Below, piece by piece: positions 8,396-16,490 of a DNA stretch of 64,000 nt. This DNA comes from Rhodoferax koreense (lineage in GTDB: Bacteria; Pseudomonadota; Gammaproteobacteria; Burkholderiales; Burkholderiaceae_C), in NCBI RefSeq assembly GCF_001955695.1, contig NZ_CP019236.1, positions 372,001-436,000 of the forward strand. Direction: 5' to 3'. Position 1 is the first letter of the stretch, and every line of letters starts with the position of its first letter. The translations under genes were made by a program, and so were the position numbers. The notes under the pieces were generated by a model. The model was not told where the DNA came from, made no database searches, and saw only the letters and a program-made list of their open reading frames with translations.

Positions 8396-8487
8396 CCAGA
8401 ACACCGCGGAACTGGCTTTGCCAGGCCGCAGGTGTTGCCCCCTGCAAGGGGGTTGGCGTTGACACGAAGTGCATAAGCCTGGGGGTG
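8396..8487 (+). repeat. dispersed intergenic repeat family 1, copy C
   Basis: A 92-bp copy of a family that begins CCAGAACACCGCGG, has the core GTTGCCCCCTGCAAGGGGG and ends CCTGGGGGTG. The other copies are 29062-29157 (inverted), 29445-29545, and a deleted form at 14319-14350. This copy lies inside the minus-strand redox operon, between two cotranscribed genes, so it would be present in the mRNA as a stem-loop (CCCCCTGCAAGGGGG). Confidence 0.8.
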
Positions 8488-8495
8488 TTCAGCAA

Positions 8496-8927
8496 TCAGA
8501 ACTGGAGGCAGAAGTCGATCAGCCGGCTTTTGCCCCAGTAGACCTTGCCCAGGTAGAAGCCCGGCCCGATGAGCCGTATCTCGTCGCGTATCCAGTGCGC
8601 CACGAGCGAGGTTTCCGAGTAGTCGAGCACAATGCATTCCTTGCCATCGAGCCAGCTTGTGTCCTTGTACACGCGGGCGATGATGGCCTCGAAGCCGAAG
8701 GCCAGCACCTTGTTCTTCAGCACGCCTTTTTCTGCGTCGAAGACTTTGCCCTGCCAACCGAAGTGGTTGATGATGTCGGCGATGCTTTCCGAATAACGCG
8801 TGCCCGGCGCGATGATCGCCGTGCCCTTGGCCGAGCCGTTCGGGATGTCGCCGGCCGGGCTTTCGCGGAACAGGTCGTCGAGTTGGGTCTGGTTCATCGC
8901 CAGCAGCTGTGCTACGTCGTAGGCCAT
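8496..8927 (-). CDS. small conserved protein of unknown function (about 143 aa)
   Basis: Start chosen at MAYDVAQLLAM (ATG 8925-8927) because AAGGAG lies 6 nt upstream; the ATG at 8933, which overlaps the GMC stop as ATGA, has no spacing to that site. The protein has a short helical N-terminus, then a probably beta-rich body with the conserved-looking blocks GTAIIAPGTRYSESIADIIN, FGWQGKVFD, KECIVLDYSETSLVAHWIRD and GLGKVYW-like (YLGKVYWGKSRLIDF). No signal peptide, cysteine motif or membrane segment. The layout (strand-rich, about 130 residues, one closed domain) could suit a lipocalin- or calycin-like binder for a small hydrophobic ligand, but this is only inference. Confidence 0.7.
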   Translation of the reverse strand: MAYDVAQLLAMNQTQLDDLFRESPAGDIPNGSAKGTAIIAPGTRYSESIADIINHFGWQGKVFDAEKGVLKNKVLAFGFEAIIARVYKDTSWLDGKECIVLDYSETSLVAHWIRDEIRLIGPGFYLGKVYWGKSRLIDFCLQF

Positions 8928-8929
8928 GG

Positions 8930-10837
8930 TCATCTCCTTGGAACATCCGCATGGGCCGGCGGCCCGGACTGGGCGGCGGTCTGCAGAATCGCGTCGGCCG
9001 CTTTCTCGCCGGCCATGTACACGGCCGAGGCGATGAAGAAGCCGGGAATGCGCGGGAACACCGAGGCATCGACCACACGCAGGCCGCGCACACCGTGCAC
9101 CGTGAAATCGCTGCCGAGCACCCCGCCCAGGGCGACAGGGCCGATCGGGCAGGAGCACGAGGCATGGTGGCCCCATGCCGTGTCGCGCACGTAGTCGGCC
9201 AGGTCTTCGTCGGAGGTGACGCCGGGTCCGGGCGCACATTCCTCGGCGATCACGCCGGCGGCCAACAGCGGCGCGGTCAGGCGGCGCACGAAACGGATGG
9301 CCTCGACCACGGCGCGCAGGTCGTGCCCGGCCTGGTCGTCGCCTTCCTCGAAATAGCGGAAGTTCACCAGGGGCATGTCACGCGGATCGGCGGAACGCAG
9401 CCTCACCGTGCCGGCCCGGTTCACCGTGTGGGCCTTGAGCACCGCCCAGGTCAGGCGGTCGTCGTGGTCGCGGATGACGCTGGAAAAGCCGGGGCGGTAG
9501 CCCTCGAACCGGGCCGGCAAGGCCATGCAGAAGATGTCGGGCTCGGCGGCGTCGGAGCCGGTGCCGGAGCGCCGTACCAGGCCGATGGCGGCGCCGCTGG
9601 TGGCGTACAGGCCCGCGTGGGTCGCGTTCCACCGTTGCCACGGGGCGTCGCCGCGGCTGAAGGTGGCGCCTTCCAGCAGTTGCCAGGGTCGCCGCATGAC
9701 ATGGGCCACGGCCACTTCGTACCGGTCCTGCAGGTTGTGGCCCACACCGGGCAGTTCGGCACGCAGTGCGATGGCGTGGCGGCGCAGATCGGCGGCCGGG
9801 CCGATGCCCGAGAGCATCAGCAACTGCGGCGTGTTGAACGCGCCGCCGCAAAGAATCACTTCGCGCCGGGCGAGCACCTCGCGGCGCTCGCCCGGGCCGG
9901 GGTTCACGTTGGCGTGCGCCTTGTACAGGCGGGGCCCCTTGAGGTATTCGACGCCGCAGGCCGCGCCCTGGGCGTCGAACAGCACCTGCGTGGCCAGGGC
10001 ATCGGTCTCGATGTGCAGCCGCTCGGGATGGCGGGCCGCCGCGGCCAGCAGCCTTTCGCGGGCGCCGCTGCGCCGGCCGTGCGCGGTGGACAGCGGCAGA
10101 TAACAGAGCCCCTCGAAGCTGCCACGCGCGAAGCTTCGCCATGCCCAGCGCCGGGCATTCGGGTCGCCGGCACCGCCGCGCAGCCAACGCAGCGCGCTGG
10201 CCAACGGGTTGGCCAGGCTGCGGGTGAAGGCCCGGGCCGTTTCGGCGACGACGCCGACCATCTGCTCGTCGCCGAGTCCATCGCGCTGCAGCGCACGTTC
10301 GCTGCGCAGCCAGCCATCCCAGCCGTGGCCGGTCGTGTCGATGCCCAGCCGGCGCAGCGCGCGCCACAGCGGCCGGTGGTGGCAGGCTTCCACGCGTTCG
10401 AAGTAGCGCTGCATCTTCGGCGCGCGCCAGCTGTCGTCGCCGGTGAGCTCGGCGATGTGGTTCCAGTCGCTGTCGTGCGGGCGCATGAAGATCATGGCGT
10501 TGTGGGCGGTGCAACCACCCAGCGTGGCGGCTCGCGGGTACAGCACGCCGTGGCGTCCGGCGTCGTACTTCGGGTCGCGGGCCTGGCGCGTTTCGTTGGC
10601 ATAGTGGCGCACCTGGAAGTCCCAGCGCATGGCCTCGTTCTCGCAGGCGAAGGCATGGAAGCCGGGCACGTCGTAGTCGTCGGGCAGGCGCGGCCCGCCG
10701 TCGGCACACGCGTCGCCGCCGGCCTCGAGCAGGAAGACGTGCATGCCGGCTTCGGCCAGCCGCGCGGCCAGCGTGCCGCCGCCCGCACCGGAGCCGACGA
10801 TGACGTAGTCCCAGGGGTTTCCATCGGCATGTGCCAT
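8930..10837 (-). CDS. GMC family FAD-dependent oxidoreductase
   Basis: A 635-residue flavoprotein. The N-terminal Rossmann motif is VIVGSGAGGGTLAARLAEAG (residues 12-31) ending in the FAD-ribose acidic residue of LLEAGG. The GMC C-terminal block is present: GHHASCSCPIG carries the candidate catalytic His, followed by GLRVVDASVFPRIPG and EKAADAIL. The family includes alcohol, choline and sugar oxidases and dehydrogenases; the substrate cannot be told. With a di-haem cytochrome c encoded 10 nt upstream it may be a dehydrogenase passing electrons to that cytochrome, or an oxidase giving H2O2 to the Dyp peroxidase. No signal peptide is evident, which is odd if the partner is a periplasmic lipoprotein. 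Confidence 0.9.
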   Translation of the reverse strand: MAHADGNPWDYVIVGSGAGGGTLAARLAEAGMHVFLLEAGGDACADGGPRLPDDYDVPGFHAFACENEAMRWDFQVRHYANETRQARDPKYDAGRHGVLYPRAATLGGCTAHNAMIFMRPHDSDWNHIAELTGDDSWRAPKMQRYFERVEACHHRPLWRALRRLGIDTTGHGWDGWLRSERALQRDGLGDEQMVGVVAETARAFTRSLANPLASALRWLRGGAGDPNARRWAWRSFARGSFEGLCYLPLSTAHGRRSGARERLLAAAARHPERLHIETDALATQVLFDAQGAACGVEYLKGPRLYKAHANVNPGPGERREVLARREVILCGGAFNTPQLLMLSGIGPAADLRRHAIALRAELPGVGHNLQDRYEVAVAHVMRRPWQLLEGATFSRGDAPWQRWNATHAGLYATSGAAIGLVRRSGTGSDAAEPDIFCMALPARFEGYRPGFSSVIRDHDDRLTWAVLKAHTVNRAGTVRLRSADPRDMPLVNFRYFEEGDDQAGHDLRAVVEAIRFVRRLTAPLLAAGVIAEECAPGPGVTSDEDLADYVRDTAWGHHASCSCPIGPVALGGVLGSDFTVHGVRGLRVVDASVFPRIPGFFIASAVYMAGEKAADAILQTAAQSGPPAHADVPRR

Positions 10838-10847
10838 GAAGGTGAGG

Positions 10848-13412
10848 TCAGAACGTCTTGATGAAGGCGATCAGCGCGCGCTTGTCGTCGTCGCTCAGCA
10901 CGGGCTCCGTGCCGAAAGCCTTCTCGTCGGTGGACAGGCCGTCCTGCCGGTTGAATTCGGCGGTGCCGAAGTAGTGACCCCGGTTGACCACGAAGTCGGG
11001 GCATTTGCTCAGCCGCATCATCGGTTCCTTGAGTCCGGCGAACTGCTCGCGCAGCGCGGCGTCGTCGGCGTCCTTCGGGACGTTGGCGAGGTTGGTCTTG
11101 AGCTTGATCAGCAGTTCGCCCACGTCGCGCACATGGGTGGCGATGGCGGCTGGGTCGCTGGACTCGGCGCGCAAGCGAAGGTTGGCGATCAGGTTCACCG
11201 GCACGCCCTTGGGAATCGGGCCGAGCACCACGTCGCCGCCTTCGTCCACCAGCCACGGCAGCCACCGGTGCAGCTTGCCCTGCAGCGGCTGCACGGCTTC
11301 GGGTACGAAACCGGTCGGGATCGTGACGGTGCTGCGTTCGGTGGTGCGGTCGATGGTGCCCGGCAGCTTGTCGCCGAGCACCGCGTCGCGTTCGCGTTTC
11401 TCGGGCCACAGCAGTTGCTCGATCGAGGCGTCGAAGGCCTTCATGCGTGCGGCCACCGAGGGGCTCGGGTCGAATGGGCCGAGGGTGTTGTTGAGCAGCA
11501 GCGGCGCCGTGGACCAGACGCTGATGAGCGAGGGCACCCGGGTATAGCCGCGCCCGCCGGCCGGCATCGGGTAGGGCATGGGCGCGCCGGTGAAGGGGTC
11601 GCTGATGGTGACCGTACCGACCGAGGGCAACTGCTTGTACGAGGTCGAGGAAAAGTCGTTCCAGATGTTGCCGGCCAGCGCATTGGTGGCCAGCGGGCTG
11701 CACAGGTTGGTGCGCAGGAGCGTCGAGGGGATGCGCGCTTCGGTGGACAGGTAGTTGCCCTGCAGGAAGTCGGCCGCCTGAACGATCTCGCGCATCTGCG
11801 CCTTGTAGCCGTCGGTCTGCGTCCAGGTCCAGTAGCGCTTGAAGCAAGCGAGGTAACCGGCGCCGGCGCACTTCTGCGGATCGAGGCCGAGGTCGGCCGG
11901 TGGCGTGGGCGCCTTGCTCGAATGGCAGCGCGCGCAGGTGTCGGCGAACACGGCCTTGCCGCGTTCCACCGTGGCGGTGTCGGCGTTCAAATACGCTTCG
12001 CCGCCGGGTGCGTCCTTCAGACGATCCGGCTGAGCGGCCTTGAGGAAGAACAGCGCGGTGTTCGGCGTGCCGGCCTCGGTGGCCTGCCAGTAGACCGAAT
12101 TCTTCTGCGCGGTGGCGATGCGGATCGGCGTGATGGTCTTGCCGCCGACGATGGGATTGAAGTGGCGCAGCCATTCCTCGCTGTACAGGCCGATGTTGAG
12201 GTGCACGCGGTTGAGCGCGCCGAGCAGGCCCACGGAGTCGGCACCGTCCTTGAGCACGTGTGGCGTGCGCACGGTGGTGTTGGCCTTGTCGTAGAAGCCG
12301 GCCAGCCCGGCGAAAGACTCGCCGGTGAAGTCGTTGAACTGCCTGTTGTCGACCTCGCCCCCTTCGAGCTTCTCGTGCCAGAGCTTGTTGGCCAGGCCCA
12401 TGCGTGCGTTGAAGTCGTAGACCGCGTTCATGGTGCGCGGGTTGTTGATGTTGTCGGTGGAGATGAGCGAGGTGTCCATCGCGCCGGGCCGGAAGCTGTG
12501 TGCCAGCTGGAACATGTAGTTCTTCTGGCCCTCGGGCTTGTTCGCGTTGTGGATGAACAAGCGGTCCACCCACATGTACTGCGCGCCCACCGATGAGCTC
12601 AGGTTGGCGAACTTGGGCTTGGCTGGATCGTCGGGCGGGTTCACCGGGCTCGGGCCGACGTGGCAGAAGCCGCAGCTCATGCCCACCCGGTACGGCCGCA
12701 CCAGGTCCTGGCGGTTGTAGTAGGCCGGGTCGGTGTAGTACTTCTCGGCGTCCCAGGCCTTGGCGGCCTTTTCATCGAAATCGGGGTTGGGGAACAGCCT
12801 CAGGCCGATGATGCCGGTGGCTTCCCCGTAGAACGAGCCCACGGGTTGCGTGGTGCCGTCGCCCAGCGGCTTGCCGCGCGCGCCGACGGCCACGCCGGGA
12901 TATTTGGCCTCGTTCTCGAAGGGGTCGGGGGCGCAGCCCGCGGCGCGCCGGTCGAGCCACAGCCCGCGGTGTTTCGGGTCGGGGCCGCTGGCGGCTTCGA
13001 AGCACGGCTCGTTGACCAGGCCCAGGTAGGCCCAGCGCCTGGCGCGGTCGTAGCCCTGGCTCGGGTGGGAACTGATGGATTTGAGCAGGTCCATGGCGCC
13101 GAAAGTGGCGCTGGTCATGTGGTCCCAGAGGCGGTCGTTGCCGCCCGACCAGACGATCCACATGTTGCGCCCGGCGATCTCCTGCGGGGAGAGTGCGAGC
13201 CCGCCGTCCATGTCGTGGAAATAGTCTTCGGTGGCGTGGGGAAACGATGCGGCCGTGCGGCCGGCGAGCTTGGCCTCGTCGAGCACGTCGCCGGTCGGTG
13301 GCGCCTTGGAGCAGGCCGCGATCAACAGGCCGGCGAGCAACAGGAGCCAGCGCAGGGCCCTGAGAGGCCGTGCCGACGTGGGGCTCGCGGTATGCCGACT
13401 GCGCTGTGCCAT
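10848..13412 (-). CDS. large di-haem c-type cytochrome lipoprotein (first gene of the redox operon)
   Basis: An 854-residue protein. I chose the ATG at 13410-13412 because AGGAGG lies 6 nt before it. An N-terminal hydrophobic stretch ends in the lipobox IAAC (Cys34), so it is a predicted lipoprotein. Two haem-c motifs are seen: CGFCH at residues 247-251 and CARCH at 493-497. It ends in DKRALIAFIKTF, the typical closing helix of cytochrome c domains. Two CxxCH motifs far apart recall the di-haem peroxidase/MauG/RoxA superfamily, but it is longer than those and I see no other diagnostic motif. It probably transfers electrons at the periplasmic membrane face for the GMC protein encoded next. Confidence 0.85.
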   Translation of the reverse strand: MAQRSRHTASPTSARPLRALRWLLLLAGLLIAACSKAPPTGDVLDEAKLAGRTAASFPHATEDYFHDMDGGLALSPQEIAGRNMWIVWSGGNDRLWDHMTSATFGAMDLLKSISSHPSQGYDRARRWAYLGLVNEPCFEAASGPDPKHRGLWLDRRAAGCAPDPFENEAKYPGVAVGARGKPLGDGTTQPVGSFYGEATGIIGLRLFPNPDFDEKAAKAWDAEKYYTDPAYYNRQDLVRPYRVGMSCGFCHVGPSPVNPPDDPAKPKFANLSSSVGAQYMWVDRLFIHNANKPEGQKNYMFQLAHSFRPGAMDTSLISTDNINNPRTMNAVYDFNARMGLANKLWHEKLEGGEVDNRQFNDFTGESFAGLAGFYDKANTTVRTPHVLKDGADSVGLLGALNRVHLNIGLYSEEWLRHFNPIVGGKTITPIRIATAQKNSVYWQATEAGTPNTALFFLKAAQPDRLKDAPGGEAYLNADTATVERGKAVFADTCARCHSSKAPTPPADLGLDPQKCAGAGYLACFKRYWTWTQTDGYKAQMREIVQAADFLQGNYLSTEARIPSTLLRTNLCSPLATNALAGNIWNDFSSTSYKQLPSVGTVTISDPFTGAPMPYPMPAGGRGYTRVPSLISVWSTAPLLLNNTLGPFDPSPSVAARMKAFDASIEQLLWPEKRERDAVLGDKLPGTIDRTTERSTVTIPTGFVPEAVQPLQGKLHRWLPWLVDEGGDVVLGPIPKGVPVNLIANLRLRAESSDPAAIATHVRDVGELLIKLKTNLANVPKDADDAALREQFAGLKEPMMRLSKCPDFVVNRGHYFGTAEFNRQDGLSTDEKAFGTEPVLSDDDKRALIAFIKTF

Positions 13413-13594
13413 GGCCATCCTCCTGTTGCCGCAACGGGAAAAGGAAACTCGACGATGCAAAGCCGCTGATGGCGGGCGCGGCAACCCGGAATATGCACCT
13501 CGACATTGCGCTTTTCGGCTCGAAAAGTAAAGCGCCGGCAGGCCGGCCGGCGCGCGGGCTTACCCCAATAGGAGGGTGGACAGGTGCGGCTTTT
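13413..13594. promoter_or_regulatory. intergenic region upstream of the redox operon
   Basis: A 182-bp gap between two minus-strand genes, MarC downstream-ending at 13595 and the cytochrome starting at 13412. It should hold the redox operon promoter and the end of whatever is transcribed from the MarC side. The Shine-Dalgarno AGGAGG of the cytochrome gene is at its edge. I see no clear operator or terminator. Confidence 0.35.
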
Positions 13595-14233
13595 CTAGAG
13601 GCCGCGACCGAGCACCGGGAACAGCTTGTGCAGGCCGTCGGCCATGACTTCCACGGAGAGCGCGGCAAGGATCAGGCCCATCAGCCGCGTCATGACATTG
13701 ATGCCGGTCTTGCCCAGGAAGCGCGCGATCGGCTCGGCGAGCAGGAAGCACAGCGCCGTGGCCAGGCCGATGACGACGCCGTAGCCGACCAATGTGACAA
13801 GTTGAAAAAAGCTCTTGGCCTTGTCGGCATAGATCACCACGGTCGACATGGTGGCCGGCCCGGTGAGCAGCGGGATGGTCAGCGGCACCACGGCGATCGA
13901 GTCGCCGACGGATGCGCGGTCGGCCGCGTGGCGCATTTCCTCGGGCGTGGATTTGGCTTCGGCTGGCTGCGCGTTCAGCATGCTCAGCGCGCTGGTGAGC
14001 AGCAGCATGCCGCCGCCGACCTGGAAACTCGCCAGGGAGATGTTGAAGAAGTCGAGGATCTGCAGGCCGAGCAACGCGCTGGTGGCGATCACCACGAAGG
14101 CGCTGAACGCGGACACCATGATCGTGCGCCGCCGCTCCTGGTGCGAGAAACCCGCCGTGTAGTGGATGAAGAAGGGCACGATGGCCAGGGGGTTGACGAT
14201 GGCCAGCAAAGTGAGCAGCGGCTTGTAGTCCAT
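13595..14233 (-). CDS. MarC family integral membrane protein
   Basis: A 212-residue polytopic protein with about six hydrophobic segments. It starts with LLTLLAIVNPLAIVPFFI, the typical N-P-x-x-x-x-P-x-F of the MarC/UPF0056 family, and contains VPLTIPLLTGPATMSTVV and GLILAALSVEVMADGL. Despite the name, MarC proteins have no proven role in multiple antibiotic resistance, and a transport function is only suspected. A second, shorter paralogue is encoded at 58909-59508. Confidence 0.88.
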   Translation of the reverse strand: MDYKPLLTLLAIVNPLAIVPFFIHYTAGFSHQERRRTIMVSAFSAFVVIATSALLGLQILDFFNISLASFQVGGGMLLLTSALSMLNAQPAEAKSTPEEMRHAADRASVGDSIAVVPLTIPLLTGPATMSTVVIYADKAKSFFQLVTLVGYGVVIGLATALCFLLAEPIARFLGKTGINVMTRLMGLILAALSVEVMADGLHKLFPVLGRGL

Positions 14234-14266
14234 GGGCGTCTTTCGGATCGGAGTGGCGTTGAGGAG

Positions 14267-14294
14267 GTCCTTCGACGAGCTCAGGACGAACGGG
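14267..14294 (+). repeat. dispersed CTTCGAC repeat (family 3), single unit
   Basis: The unit reads CCTTCGACGAGCTCAGG followed by ACGAACGGG, the same as units in the cluster at 63081-63190. Such elements are widespread intergenic repeats in proteobacteria. It lies upstream of marC, beside the deleted family 1 copy. Confidence 0.65.
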
Positions 14295-14318
14295 AGACTA
14301 CGGCGGTTTACATCATTT

Positions 14319-14350
14319 CCAGAACACCGCGGAACTGCCCTGGGCGTGAG
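14319..14350 (+). repeat. internally deleted copy D of repeat family 1
   Basis: CCAGAACACCGCGGAACTG, the left end of the family, is joined directly to CCTGGGCGTGAGC, which matches the right end (CCTGGGGGTGAGC). The whole middle, including the GCCCCCTGCAAGGGGG core, is missing. It looks like a deletion derivative of the roughly 100-bp element. Confidence 0.6.
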
Positions 14351-15124
14351 CTACCTTCCGCCCGAAACATCGAGCAGCGCCATGGTGGTGTAGCTCGCCT
14401 CTGCGGACAACAACCAGACGATCGCATTCGCCACTTCGAGCGCCGAGCCGCCGCGCTGCATCGGCACCAGGTGCTGGAGGTCGCGCACGCGGTCGGGCAG
14501 GCCGCCGGAGGCGTGGATCTCGGTTTCGATCAGGCCCGGGCGCACGGCGTTCACGCGGATGCCTTCGGCTGCCACCTCCTTGGCCAGGCCGAGCGTGAAG
14601 GCGTCGATCGCGCCCTTGGCGGCCGCGTAGTCCACGTACTGACCCGGCGAGCCCAGGCGCGCGGCGGCGCTCGATACGTTGACGATGGCGCCGCCCTGGC
14701 CACCGTAGCGCGTGCTCATGCGGCGCACGGCCTCGCGCGCGCAGAGGAAGCTGCCGAGCACGTTGATGTCGAACATGCGCTTGACGCGCGCAAAACTCAT
14801 CTCCGCCACGGTCGAGGCGGCGTCCACCACACCGGCGTTGTTGACCAGCGCGGTCAGCGGGCCGAGCTTGGCGTCGATGCGGGCGAACATGGCCAGCACC
14901 TGGGCCTCGTCGGCCACATCGGCCTGCACGCTGATGGCGCGGCCGCCGGGCAGCGCGCGGATCTGGCGCACGACTTCGTCGGCGGCCAGGGAATTGGCGC
15001 TGTAGTTCACCGCCACCGCATAACCGCGCTGCGCGGCCAGCAGGGCCGTGGCCGCGCCGATGCCGCGGCTACCGCCGGTGACCAATACCACCCCGGGATT
15101 CACCTGGTTGTCGACTGTGTCCAA
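14351..15124 (-). CDS. SDR family NAD(P)-dependent oxidoreductase
   Basis: A 257-residue classical short-chain dehydrogenase. The cofactor motif TGGSRGIG (near residues 16-23), NNAG, and the catalytic Ser-Tyr-Lys in VSSAAARLGSPGQYVDYAAAK are all present. The Asn-containing NYSAN after the second strand suggests NADP(H) preference, as in FabG/glucose-dehydrogenase-like members. The start is a TTG (15122-15124), chosen because AGGAGG precedes it by 6 nt; a GTG a few codons downstream is less well placed. It is divergent from the dienelactone hydrolase gene. Substrate unknown. Confidence 0.88.
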   Translation of the reverse strand: MDTVDNQVNPGVVLVTGGSRGIGAATALLAAQRGYAVAVNYSANSLAADEVVRQIRALPGGRAISVQADVADEAQVLAMFARIDAKLGPLTALVNNAGVVDAASTVAEMSFARVKRMFDINVLGSFLCAREAVRRMSTRYGGQGGAIVNVSSAAARLGSPGQYVDYAAAKGAIDAFTLGLAKEVAAEGIRVNAVRPGLIETEIHASGGLPDRVRDLQHLVPMQRGGSALEVANAIVWLLSAEASYTTMALLDVSGGR

Positions 15125-15241
15125 GACCTGCCTCCTGCAGAATGCGCGTTTTTGGGATAAAACACCCCGCGCACTTCGCGGGGCCGCCCATCATAGGCGG
15201 GCATCCGGTTTTCCAACCTCTCATTTCGAAAGAGCATCGAC

Positions 15242-15934
15242 ATGGCATCCAGCACCATCCAACTCACCGCCGCCGACGGCTTCAACTTCCCTGCCTATGT
15301 GGCGCAGCCTGCCGGGAAGGCCAAAGGCGCCATCGTGGTGCTGCAAGAGATCTTCGGCGTGAATTCGCACATCCGTTCGGTGGCCGACGGCTACGCCGCC
15401 CAGGGTTACCTGGCCGTGGCACCGGCCACCTTCCACCGCGTGCAGCCCGGTGTGGAACTCGGCTATACCGGGCCCGACATGCAGGCCGGCATGGCGCTGA
15501 AGTCCGCGGTCGAGGCGCTGCCCGCGCCCGGCGTGCTGCAGGACATCCAGGCAGCCGTCGACCATGCGGCCCAGGCTGGCGGCGGCAAGGTCGGTGTGGT
15601 GGGTTACTGCTGGGGTGGCCTTTTGACCTGGCGCGCGGCCTGTACGCTCCAGGGCATTGCAGCGGCCGTGCCGTATTACGGCGGCGGCATGACGGTCGGC
15701 GCCGAGGTGGACCGCAAGCCGCTGGTGCCGGTGCTGGCGCACTTCGGCGAGAAGGACGCCCACATCCTCGTCGACTCGGTGCATGCCTTCGCCAAGGCCC
15801 ACCCGGAGGTGGAAGTGCACGTCTACGCGGCCGACCATGGCTTCAACTGCGACCAGCGCGGTTCGTACGACGCCCCCGCGGCCCAGCTCGCGCTGCAGCG
15901 CACGCTGGCATTTTTCGGCAAGCATGTAGGCTGA
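15242..15934 (+). CDS. dienelactone hydrolase family protein
   Basis: A 230-residue alpha/beta hydrolase with the dienelactone-hydrolase Cys-Asp-His triad: Cys123 in GYCWGG, Asp172 in GEKDAHI and His199 in ADHGFNC. The N-terminal QEIFGVNSHIRSVADGYA is also diagnostic. DLH enzymes open the lactone ring of dienelactone in chlorocatechol degradation, but many chromosomal copies like this one stand alone and their substrate is unknown. No catechol-pathway genes are near. No signal peptide. Confidence 0.9.
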   Translation: MASSTIQLTAADGFNFPAYVAQPAGKAKGAIVVLQEIFGVNSHIRSVADGYAAQGYLAVAPATFHRVQPGVELGYTGPDMQAGMALKSAVEALPAPGVLQDIQAAVDHAAQAGGGKVGVVGYCWGGLLTWRAACTLQGIAAAVPYYGGGMTVGAEVDRKPLVPVLAHFGEKDAHILVDSVHAFAKAHPEVEVHVYAADHGFNCDQRGSYDAPAAQLALQRTLAFFGKHVG

Positions 15935-16028
15935 ACGCGCCATTACCGCCACTTACAGAACTTCATGGGGCCGACTTCAGTCCAACCGCGACCTGGAGTC
16001 CAATCCAGTCAATCTTTGGAGACATGCC

Positions 16029-16475
16029 ATGAAGTTATCGACCACTGCCACCTTGATGGCCGCCGCCGCGCTGCTGTCGGGCTGCGCCGTCTATCCGGAG
16101 GGGCCGGTGAGCGGCGGCGGCGTCTACTACGACAGTCCGGGCTACTACAGCAACGGTCCGGCCCCGTACTACGGCCCCGGGCCTTTCTACGGGCCGCCGC
16201 CGGTGTATTACGCACCGGCGCCGGTCATCATCAACCGCGGCAACTGGGACCGTGATCGCCGCGGCGACCGCGACCGGTGGGAGCGTGACGGCCGAGGGCC
16301 GCGTCCCGGGGACGGCAGGCCGCCAGGCCGGCCCCCGCAGGCCCAGCCGCCGCAGGGCCAACCCCCACAGGGCCAGCCACCGCGTCCATCCCGCCCGGAC
16401 AACCGGCCGCCTGTCGGCAGCACGCGCGACGGCAGGCTCTACCAGGGCACACAAGAGCTCCGCCGCAACGATTGA
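16029..16475 (+). CDS. small Gly/Tyr/Pro-rich lipoprotein
   Basis: A 148-residue secreted protein with signal peptide MKLSTTATLMAAAALLSGC, whose lipobox LSGC makes Cys19 the acylated residue. Residues 25-70 are rich in Gly, Tyr and Pro (Y-Y-x-x-P-G-Y-Y pattern), then an Arg/Asp-rich stretch (WDRDRRGDRDRWERDGRG), then imperfect PPQGQ repeats (about residues 108-125). No enzyme domain. Similar low-complexity lipoproteins in Burkholderiales are uncharacterised. It probably sits at the outer membrane and may be disordered. Confidence 0.75.
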   Translation: MKLSTTATLMAAAALLSGCAVYPEGPVSGGGVYYDSPGYYSNGPAPYYGPGPFYGPPPVYYAPAPVIINRGNWDRDRRGDRDRWERDGRGPRPGDGRPPGRPPQAQPPQGQPPQGQPPRPSRPDNRPPVGSTRDGRLYQGTQELRRND

Positions 16476-16490
16476 GCAGATCCGCACGCC

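Noticed and set aside
10848..13412. RoxA/RoxB rubber oxygenase
   Set aside because: Two CxxCH motifs fit, but the length, spacing and lipobox differ from what I recall and no RoxA-specific motif was found.
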